Below, one piece after another: positions 1 through 5,194 of a DNA stretch of 5,506 bases. The stretch is from contig JALOQT010000188.1 of the NCBI GenBank assembly GCA_025453375.1, positions 1-5,506 on the forward strand, written 5' to 3'. Below the pieces are notes generated by a model that did no database searches, was not told the origin of the DNA, and was given only the letters and a program-made list of their open reading frames with translations. The translations under genes were made by a program, and so were the position numbers. Positions within the stretch are counted from its first letter, which is position 1, and every line of letters starts with the position of its first letter. This DNA comes from Phycisphaerales bacterium. GTDB taxonomy: Bacteria; Planctomycetota; Phycisphaerae; Phycisphaerales; UBA1924.

Positions 1-21
1 CCCAACCCACCCCAAACCCCC
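1..21 (-). other. G-quadruplex motif (minus strand)
   Basis: The plus strand has four C-runs of 3, 3, 4 and 5 bases separated by 2, 1 and 3 A residues. The minus strand therefore reads four G-runs with T-only loops of 3, 1 and 2 bases, which meets the usual G3+ N1-7 quadruplex pattern. It lies about 118 bp past the stop codon of the minus-strand GH35-like gene, so it would be on the RNA-like strand of any read-through transcript. The motif begins at the window edge and may extend further left. Folding and any role in termination are inference. Confidence 0.5.
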
Positions 22-138
22 ACCGCAGGGGCCGATGCCTCCAGTCAGCCCAAAGCGATCGCGCCCGCGCCGAAAAGCGAGGCCAGGCGTCTATCTACAG
101 CCAAGATCCAGCCGCGATCACCACCACCTTGACCGGGC
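22..138. other. non-coding region downstream of GH35-like gene
   Basis: No convincing gene is visible here. I looked for a rho-independent terminator for the minus-strand gene and found none: there is no GC stem followed by a T-run in the minus-strand direction. A short CCCC/GGGG pairing (17-30) is weak. An 8-bp GCGATCGC palindrome at 55-62 is not distinctive in such GC-rich DNA. Confidence 0.4.
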
Positions 139-3114
139 TTACGAGCGATAGACCAGCCGCACCTTGCTGGGCAGGTGCCCGTGCTCGTCGAAGATCAGCA
201 GTTCGTTCCCCTCGCCGGCCTTCAGGGCCGCCGTCGGGATGACCAGTTCGGTCTGCGGGCCGACGGCCTTGCCATCGTGCGTCGCCGAGAAGTATCGCCC
301 GATGTGACGCCCATTGACGTAGACCTGGCCCTTGCTCAGGCCGGTGGTCGTCATCGCCAGCGGCCCATCACCCGTGCACGCAAACGTCGTGCGGAACCAC
401 TCCGGCCCGCGCCCGTGGCTGTGCCCGCGCAGCGCGTGGAACATCGCCTCGCTCGGCCGCTCCCACTTGGCAAACGCCCAGTCGGCCTTCTCCGTCAGGT
501 TCTCCAGGCAGTCCAGCAGTTCGACGCTCTCGACAATCGCCTTGAACTGTCGCGTCGCATCACCCAGAATCGCCACCTCGATCGTGTTGCTGGCCTTGCC
601 CAACTGCTCCTCGCTGAGCAGGATCGACCCCGGCCCGCTGGCATCGCAGTATCGCACCACCACGCCATTCACCAGCAGCAATCCGCGGAACGCCCCAGGC
701 GCGATCTTCAGCAGCGTCGGGCCCTTGCGCTTGGTGATCGTCCACGTCGGGCGAATCGCATCGGTCTGGTCCGCATCATGCACGCCCGGGGCAAACGGCA
801 CGTGCTGCAGCACGTTCATCTTCGTGCTGTGCGCCAGTGCCGGCTTGCTCACGCCCCGCGCCTCGGCCACTTCCCACGCGTGGCCCGTGCAACCCTTGGC
901 ATCGAGCATGTGCGCGCCGCCGGCAAACCGCCCGGCGTTTTCCGCCAGGATCACGATCATCTGGTCGCGCTTCTTGAGCGTCACGCCCAGCGTCGCCGTC
1001 GCGCCCGGCCCGCGGCCGATGATCCCCGCCGCCTTGCCATCGATAAACAGATGCAGCCGGTCCCCCGCCAGCGGGAACGTCAGTTCCACCCGCCCCGAGG
1101 CCCCGGCACGATTCGTCACGCGATACCACCCGTAGCCATACGGCGCGCCGAGATTCGCCAGTTCCGCCGGCCCGGCGATCCCTGCAAACCGCGCGCTGCG
1201 CCCGCCGACATACTCCGCCAGATCCGCACCCACCCAGTTGTGCAGTTCAATCGGCTTGGCCGCCTTGCGCTTCTCCACCAACTGCACGCTCGGCCGGATC
1301 ACCGGCGCCGCCACCACCGGCGCCGCGGCAGGCACCACCGGCGCCCCCTTCTTGGTCACCTTCGCCGCTGACTTTGCCGCCACCTTGCCCGCAGCCTTCC
1401 CCTTGCCCTTGACAGGCTCCGGCTCCGGCGCGGCCACCACCGGCGCGGGCGGTGCAGGAGGCTTCTCACCATGGCGGCTGCGCACAATGTCACCATTGGC
1501 AAACAAGCGCGTCACCACCACCTTGGCATCTTCCACCAGCGGATGCCCGTCGGGCGTCATCCCCGCGACGTTGAGCGCCACCACCTCTTCGCCAACGTGA
1601 ATCCGCCCGAGCTGGTGCCGACCTGCGATCACCACATGCACATTCTCATGCTCGATCACCAGCGGCTCATCACCCTCCGGCACCGTCACCTCGATGGGCG
1701 CGCCGTTGATCGACAGCTTCGCCGGCGTCCCCGCCGGGCCGAAGCAGACAAACACCTTGCCGACCAGCGCGAACGCCGAAAGGTTGCAGTAATCCAGATG
1801 GCTGCGCCCCGCCAGACGCACATCCAGCAGCACCCACGCCGCCGGCGCGTCGTCGAGATACACCGGCAACTGCGTGCCGTTGGACAGCAGCAGCGTCGCC
1901 GGCGCCTCGCCCATGTTTTCGCCGGCGAAGATAAACGCGACTGAACCCTGCGAGCCGGACGCATGCATCACCGAATGTGGCCGGACATACGCCCCGCCGC
2001 TCTTGGCGCCCTTGCCCGAGGCCTTGGCCCCCGCGCTCCCGCGCGCCGGCAAGTCCGGATGCAGCCCCACCGCATACGCCTTCGGGTCAAGATGCGACAG
2101 CACGCGGCTGAACCGCGAGGCAAACGTCGCAATCAACCGCACCGGCTCATACAGCTCCGTCTGTCGCCCCGCCGCGTCGATCATCGAGCCATGGTCGCTG
2201 GCCGTGGTGACAAACCGCCCCGGCCCGCCGGGCAGCCGCCCGCCGGAGAACGCAAAGTTCGTCCCGCCGACGAAGTTCTCGATATTGAACTGACCCGCAC
2301 CAGCGATGATCTCCGCCAGCAGGCGCTCAAACTGACGCCCATCAGCCACCGGCGGCAGCGGCTCGCCCCACACCGGCGTGCCCATCGACGCATTGACCTT
2401 CGACACAATCCGAGGCTGCCCCGGACGCACCGTCGCCAACTGCCGCATGAACCCCAGCAATTCCTCGTTGCCAACCCACGAATCAATCTCCCCCTCAGCG
2501 CCCTGCCAGAGGTTGTTGGCGTTGAGAATCGGCACCTCAAAGCCGCTTTCGTGGATGTAGCGATTCAACTCGGCCAGATAGCTCGTCGCCTTCGCCTGGC
2601 TGCCGCAGAACCACTCATGCTCGCTCTGCACCAGCACGATCGGCCCGCCGACCGTGTCCCCCGGGCTCTGCGGCACGCTGATCTGCAGATCCCGCAACTG
2701 CTTGGCCACCGCGCCGAAGAATCGCGACGCCGCCTCGAGATACGCCTGGCTGCTGGACCGCAGACTGACCAGATCCTTCAGCCCCAGCGCCCAGGGCGGA
2801 ATCCCGCCGAGGTCATACCCCTCGCCCACAAACGGCCCCAGCCGCACGATCGCATGCAGATGGTGCTTGGCGACGAGCTGGACGAAGTGGCGAATGTCAT
2901 TGTCGCCGGTGAAGTCAAACGCGCCCGGCCGCGGCTCATGCCGCGCCCAGACGATCGGCAGCGTGATGCAGTTGAGCCCCGCAGCCTTCGCCGCGAGGAT
3001 CCGCGCCTCCCACGTGTCGCGCGTCAGCCGCGCTGAGTGGATCGTGCCACCAACCAGCCACAGGCGCTTGCCATCCACCAAGAGAGATTGGCCGTCGAAC
3101 GTGAGTGCGGGCAT
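139..3114 (-). CDS. GH35 beta-galactosidase-like protein, nucleophile apparently missing
   Basis: This 991-residue protein has no signal peptide, so it is probably cytoplasmic. The N-terminal TIM barrel (about 1-340) has GH35 motifs: VWARHEPRPGAFDF (55-68), RLGPFVGEGYDLGGIPPWAL (91-110), GGPIVLVQSEHEW (156-168, the family acid/base site, E167) and FVGGTNF (281-287, family MFHGGTNF). A Gly/Lys/Ala linker (about 357-375) precedes a beta-sandwich region (377-545) resembling GH35 domains 2/3. A Lys/Ala/Pro linker (548-618) then leads to two jelly-roll-like regions: YGYGWYRVTN near 659 with HLFIDGK near 688, and EWFRTTF near 905 with KGQVYVNGRHIGRYF at 928-942. The start at 3114 is chosen because GGAG lies 5 bases upstream and homology begins there; the frame stays open to 3429, but those residues look non-coding. 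Family role: hydrolysis of terminal beta-galactosides. Asn166 is His, and no acidic residue occupies the nucleophile segment (219-250), so activity is uncertain; it could be a non-catalytic binder or a divergent enzyme. Confidence 0.85.
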   Translation of the reverse strand: MPALTFDGQSLLVDGKRLWLVGGTIHSARLTRDTWEARILAAKAAGLNCITLPIVWARHEPRPGAFDFTGDNDIRHFVQLVAKHHLHAIVRLGPFVGEGYDLGGIPPWALGLKDLVSLRSSSQAYLEAASRFFGAVAKQLRDLQISVPQSPGDTVGGPIVLVQSEHEWFCGSQAKATSYLAELNRYIHESGFEVPILNANNLWQGAEGEIDSWVGNEELLGFMRQLATVRPGQPRIVSKVNASMGTPVWGEPLPPVADGRQFERLLAEIIAGAGQFNIENFVGGTNFAFSGGRLPGGPGRFVTTASDHGSMIDAAGRQTELYEPVRLIATFASRFSRVLSHLDPKAYAVGLHPDLPARGSAGAKASGKGAKSGGAYVRPHSVMHASGSQGSVAFIFAGENMGEAPATLLLSNGTQLPVYLDDAPAAWVLLDVRLAGRSHLDYCNLSAFALVGKVFVCFGPAGTPAKLSINGAPIEVTVPEGDEPLVIEHENVHVVIAGRHQLGRIHVGEEVVALNVAGMTPDGHPLVEDAKVVVTRLFANGDIVRSRHGEKPPAPPAPVVAAPEPEPVKGKGKAAGKVAAKSAAKVTKKGAPVVPAAAPVVAAPVIRPSVQLVEKRKAAKPIELHNWVGADLAEYVGGRSARFAGIAGPAELANLGAPYGYGWYRVTNRAGASGRVELTFPLAGDRLHLFIDGKAAGIIGRGPGATATLGVTLKKRDQMIVILAENAGRFAGGAHMLDAKGCTGHAWEVAEARGVSKPALAHSTKMNVLQHVPFAPGVHDADQTDAIRPTWTITKRKGPTLLKIAPGAFRGLLLVNGVVVRYCDASGPGSILLSEEQLGKASNTIEVAILGDATRQFKAIVESVELLDCLENLTEKADWAFAKWERPSEAMFHALRGHSHGRGPEWFRTTFACTGDGPLAMTTTGLSKGQVYVNGRHIGRYFSATHDGKAVGPQTELVIPTAALKAGEGNELLIFDEHGHLPSKVRLVYRS
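1261..1473 (-). repeat. Lys/Ala/Pro-rich linker with repeated CCACCACCGGCGC-type units
   Basis: This stretch encodes residues 548-618 of the GH35-like protein. It opens with a Pro/Ala/Val/Glu part, then a histone-H1-like basic stretch (KGKGKAAGKVAAKSAAK, 569-585, followed by VTKKG), then another Ala/Pro/Val part. At DNA level the plus-strand unit CACCACCGGCGC recurs at about 1312, 1333 and 1435, with a shorter relative at about 1299-1310. It reads as APVV-type peptide. It is a low-complexity interdomain linker, probably shaped by local repeat slippage. Confidence 0.6.
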
Positions 3115-3119
3115 CGCGG

Positions 3120-3123
3120 CTCC
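3120..3123 (-). promoter_or_regulatory. Shine-Dalgarno for the GH35-like gene
   Basis: The minus strand reads GGAG followed by 5 bases and then the ATG at 3114-3112. This decides the start over the in-frame ATG at 3138, which has only AGG directly abutting it and adds eight residues (MARRLGAA) that do not look like the family N-terminus. Confidence 0.6.
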
Positions 3124-3220
3124 AAGGCGGCGCGCCATCCTGCGCACCAACAAGGCATCGCCCAATTCCACTGACCAGCCAGCGCGGCGAAACGGTCGCA
3201 CGCACCAGCCCCGAGTGAGG

Positions 3221-3242
3221 GCTATACCCAAGCAATACCCAA
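3221..3242 (-). repeat. tandem 11-bp direct repeat upstream of GH35-like gene
   Basis: The minus strand reads TTGGGTATTGC followed immediately by TTGGGTATAGC, which differ at one base. The period of 11 bp is close to one helical turn. The pair lies about 107-128 bp upstream of the chosen GH35-like start. Each copy includes a weak TAT(A/T)GC -10-like string, but no suitable -35 is seen. A direct-repeat regulator site is a possibility, not shown. Confidence 0.4.
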
Positions 3243-3434
3243 ACTTACCAGATTTCCGGCGAACTTGTCTCGCCGTCTGGGGGTACCGCTTCGGCGTCCA
3301 TGCCGAGCCCCCTAGGATAGGCCCCCCCTTGGCCGTTGGCTCAAAGCAGGCCCTTTCTGAAGCGTTTTGCCGGTTCATCCGGCCGACAACCTCCGCCAAT
3401 TTCTGCGATACACCCACGATCAAGGTCAAACGCG

Positions 3435-4163
3435 ATGCGATTTTTCACCAAAACACGCTGTTGTCGATTGATCGCCTTTTCCGCCACCAGCCCTGCGGTT
3501 TTCGCCGCCCTCGCCGGGTGCCAGCATGGCTTGCAGGGGGTCGATCGACGGGTGGACGAACTGGTTCAGGAACGCACCGCCTCGCTGTTGGGGGCCACCG
3601 TCACGCCGCAACTGACTGGCCGCCTGCCCGCCCGATCGCGACTGGAAGGGATTTCGGGCATCCTCGACGAGCGCACCCCGCCGACGACCGACCCTGCCGC
3701 CACCGAATTGACCTTCACCGAGGCCCCGGCCGATCGCGATGTCGCCGCGCGGCTGCGCGAGTTTGCCGCCGTCGACGCTTCGATGGCCACGGTGCTGAGC
3801 CTCGACGCCGCCCTGGCCCAGGCCCAGCAGACCAGCCGCGAGTATGCCGACGCGCAAGATGCGTATCTGCTCGCGTCGATCAACCTGCTGGTCGAACGTC
3901 ACCTCTGGGGCCCGCGATTCTTTGCCAACACCAGCGCCATCGCCACCGCCACCGGCACCGACGGCAACTTCGCCAGCCCGCTGAACATAGCGCCTGCCCA
4001 GCGGCGGCGAGGTCGAAGCCCGCTGGGTCTGGAACGCCACCGAGCAACTCCGCGAGACCGCCACGGGCAAGTACACGCAGGCCTCGAGCCTCGTGCTCTC
4101 GGGCAATCTGCCCCTGCTGCGTGGGGCGGGGATGGTCGCGCGCGAGGACCTCACGCAGGCTGA
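3435..4163 (+). CDS. TolC/OEP-family outer-membrane lipoprotein, N-terminal part (frame interrupted)
   Basis: The true coding part is 3435 to about 3989 (185 residues); beyond that the frame reads an Arg/Pro/Gly-rich out-of-frame tail to the stop at 4163. The N-terminus is a lipoprotein signal: basic residues K6, R8 and R11, a hydrophobic stretch, and lipobox LAGC with the lipidated Cys at 29. Gln follows the Cys, which in E. coli would not retain the protein in the inner membrane. A charged extension of about 85 residues precedes the first OEP helices (about 118-160: SLDAALAQAQQTSREYADA, then YLLASINLLVERHLWGPRFF). TolC-family proteins form the outer-membrane channel of efflux pumps or type I secretion. 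An in-frame start at 3336 exists, but 3435 is preferred because the signal peptide starts there and AAGG lies 9 bases upstream. No partner pump genes are in the window. Confidence 0.7.
   Translation: MRFFTKTRCCRLIAFSATSPAVFAALAGCQHGLQGVDRRVDELVQERTASLLGATVTPQLTGRLPARSRLEGISGILDERTPPTTDPAATELTFTEAPADRDVAARLREFAAVDASMATVLSLDAALAQAQQTSREYADAQDAYLLASINLLVERHLWGPRFFANTSAIATATGTDGNFASPLNIAPAQRRRGRSPLGLERHRATPRDRHGQVHAGLEPRALGQSAPAAWGGDGRARGPHAG
3984..4002 (+). other. frameshift junction in the TolC-like gene
   Basis: Family-like residues ending ASPLNI are read in the frame of 3435 up to 3989. The residues RLPSGGEVEARWVW are read from 3991 in the frame that ends at 5151. The second frame is closed upstream by TAG at 3988-3990 and TGA at 3982-3984, so the switch falls in a narrow interval. 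It corresponds to one extra base or two missing bases modulo three. In related TolC-like proteins I expect several more residues between the 'PL' and 'RLP' positions, so a short deletion is as plausible as a single-base change. No homopolymer slip site is obvious here. Confidence 0.7.
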
Positions 4164-5151
4164 GCGCGATCTGGTCTACGCCGCGCGACGGTACGAGACT
4201 GCGCGGCGCGACTTGCTGGTTGAAATCGCCCGTGAGTTCTTCAGCCTGCAACAGCAGCAGCGCTCGATCGCCAACCAGGAACGCGCACTGGAACTGCTCC
4301 GCCGCCTGGAGCGCCGCACCGGCGCACTGGTCGAGGCCGGGCGCCTCGCGGAGTTTCAGCGCAACATCGCCGCCAGCGACGTGCTGCGTGGCGAGGCTCG
4401 CCTGGCCGATCAGCGTGAGCGGTTCATCCTCGGGCTTGATCGCTTCAAGGTCCGCCTCGGCGTGCCCGTCGGCACAGTGCTGACGATCAGCCCCGACGTC
4501 GTCACGCTGCCCGAGCCGCTGATCGAGCCTGGCGCCGCCGCCGAAGCGGCGCTGGGCTTCCGACTCGACCTTCAGACACAGCGTGATCGGCTGATCGACG
4601 CCAACCGGCGCGTCTCCAACGCGCGCGACGGCCTGCTGCCCGAGGCCGATCTCGTCGGCTCGGCGACCTTCCGCACCAAGCCGGGCGTCGGCGAAGGTGG
4701 CGTGGTCTATGAAGCGGGCGATGCGATCTACCAGGGCGGCGTGCAGGTCAACTGGCCGCTCGACCGCCAGCAGGAAGCCCTCGCCACCCGGCGTGCGCAG
4801 ATCGAAGCCGAGCGCTCGCGGCGTGACCTTGACGCGCTGGTCGACACCGTGGTGCTCGATGCTCGCGCCAGCGTGCGCGAGATCGAACGTGCTCGCTTCA
4901 GCCTGCAACTGCAGGAGCGCGCCGTGCAGATCAACCTCCGCCGCGCCAAGGAGCAGGAGATCAAGGCCGACGAAGTGACGGCCCAGCAGGTGGTCGACAC
5001 GGCCAACGCCCTGCGCGATGCAGAAAACGCCCGCGACCAGGCCCGGACCGACCTCTCCAACGCCGTGCTGAACCACCTGCGCGTCACCGGCCAACTTCGC
5101 GTGACCCGCGAGGGGCTGCTGCAGTTGCCTGGCGGCAGCGAAGGCCGCTGA
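4093..5151 (+). CDS. TolC/OEP-family outer-membrane efflux protein, C-terminal part
   Basis: Coding evidence in this frame begins at 3991 (RLPSGGEVEARWVWNATEQL), so the GTG at 4093 is only the first formal start, not a real one; 3991-5151 gives 386 residues. Together with the first 185 residues the original protein was about 571 residues, normal for a lipidated TolC-type channel. SSLVLSGNLPLLRGAGMVAR (from 4084) matches the family beta-strand/turn region. Long amphipathic helices follow (about 4135-4460, rich in Gln, Glu, Arg and Ala). A second OEP repeat begins with LGFRLDLQTQRDRL (from 4552), continues with GGVQVNWPLDR (4735 onward) and ends in coiled-coil-like helices to about 5090. The ORF stays clean and family-like after the shift, so the mutation is recent or an error. 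It ends 43 bp before the COG0523 gene, in the same orientation. Confidence 0.75.
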   Translation: MLSGNLPLLRGAGMVAREDLTQAERDLVYAARRYETARRDLLVEIAREFFSLQQQQRSIANQERALELLRRLERRTGALVEAGRLAEFQRNIAASDVLRGEARLADQRERFILGLDRFKVRLGVPVGTVLTISPDVVTLPEPLIEPGAAAEAALGFRLDLQTQRDRLIDANRRVSNARDGLLPEADLVGSATFRTKPGVGEGGVVYEAGDAIYQGGVQVNWPLDRQQEALATRRAQIEAERSRRDLDALVDTVVLDARASVREIERARFSLQLQERAVQINLRRAKEQEIKADEVTAQQVVDTANALRDAENARDQARTDLSNAVLNHLRVTGQLRVTREGLLQLPGGSEGR

Positions 5152-5162
5152 TCGCCCGGCCT

Positions 5163-5189
5163 ACTACATGCAACGCAGTTGCATATAGT
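5163..5189. promoter_or_regulatory. inverted repeat, candidate Fur/Zur-family operator
   Basis: Left arm ACTA-C-ATGCAA (5163-5173), 5-base spacer CGCAG, right arm TTGCAT-A-TAGT (5179-5189). Ten of eleven positions pair, with one C/A mismatch. The core TGCAA-N5-TTGCA resembles operators of Fur-superfamily regulators such as the Nur box (TTGCAA-N5-TTGCAA). It lies 5 bases before the ATG of a COG0523 GTPase, a family often under Zur control. It is AT-richer than its surroundings and has no following T-run, so it fits an operator better than a terminator for the TolC-like gene. The identity of the regulator is inference. Confidence 0.55.
5184..5189 (+). promoter_or_regulatory. candidate -10 box of the COG0523 gene
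   Basis: TATAGT matches TATAAT at 5 of 6 positions and lies inside the right arm of the inverted repeat. A start point about 7 bases downstream would fall at or next to the ATG at 5195, giving a leaderless mRNA. No good -35 box is seen at 16-18 bp upstream, so the promoter may depend on an activator or an unusual sigma factor, or the match may be chance. Confidence 0.35.
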
Positions 5190-5194
5190 CCGCC

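Larger units (their letters stand above)
3115..3434. other. divergent intergenic region
   Basis: These 320 bp separate the GH35-like gene (leftward) from the TolC-like gene (rightward) and must hold both promoters unless transcription enters from elsewhere. Visible elements are the GGAG site at 3120-3123, two tandem 11-bp repeats at 3221-3242, a GC hairpin at 3369-3383 (GCCGG, loop TTCAT, CCGGC) and an AAGG at 3422-3425 placed 9 bases before the TolC-like ATG. No sigma70-type promoter with both boxes is convincing. A frame open on the minus strand to 3429 is an upstream extension of the GH35-like frame and shows no recognisable domain. Confidence 0.5.

Noticed and set aside
55..62. GCGATCGC palindrome
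   Set aside because: A single 8-bp self-complementary site; common by chance or as a general motif in GC-rich genomes, and nothing around it supports a function.
175..1371. Long plus-strand open frame (398 codons) opposite the GH35-like gene, and another at 332-1135
   Set aside because: Arg/His/Pro-rich translation with no domain, fully antisense to a gene with clear family motifs; typical shadow frame in GC-rich DNA.
3369..3383. GC hairpin (GCCGG-TTCAT-CCGGC) as a terminator or riboswitch
   Set aside because: Only 5 bp, no T-run after it on either strand in the right direction, and no riboswitch core around it.
3383..3412. Possible promoter for the TolC-like gene (CCGACA ... TGCGATACA)
   Set aside because: The -10 matches only 3 of 6 positions and the -35 4 of 6, which is expected by chance in 320 bp.
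3115..3429. N-terminal extension of the GH35-like protein to 3429
   Set aside because: The frame is open, but the GGAG site and the start of family-like sequence (LTFDGQSLLVDGKRLWLVGG) point to 3114; the extension has no signal peptide or domain.
2654..4483. 609-codon plus-strand open frame spanning the intergenic region
   Set aside because: It overlaps the GH35-like gene antisense and the TolC-like gene out of frame, and its translation is Arg/Ser/Pro-rich low complexity.
3880..5094. 404-codon minus-strand open frame opposite the TolC-like gene
   Set aside because: Mirror of TolC codons; no recognisable domain, whereas the plus strand shows OEP motifs.
5163..5189. Rho-independent terminator of the TolC-like gene
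   Set aside because: The stem is AT-rich with a mismatch and is not followed by a T-run; an operator is a better fit.
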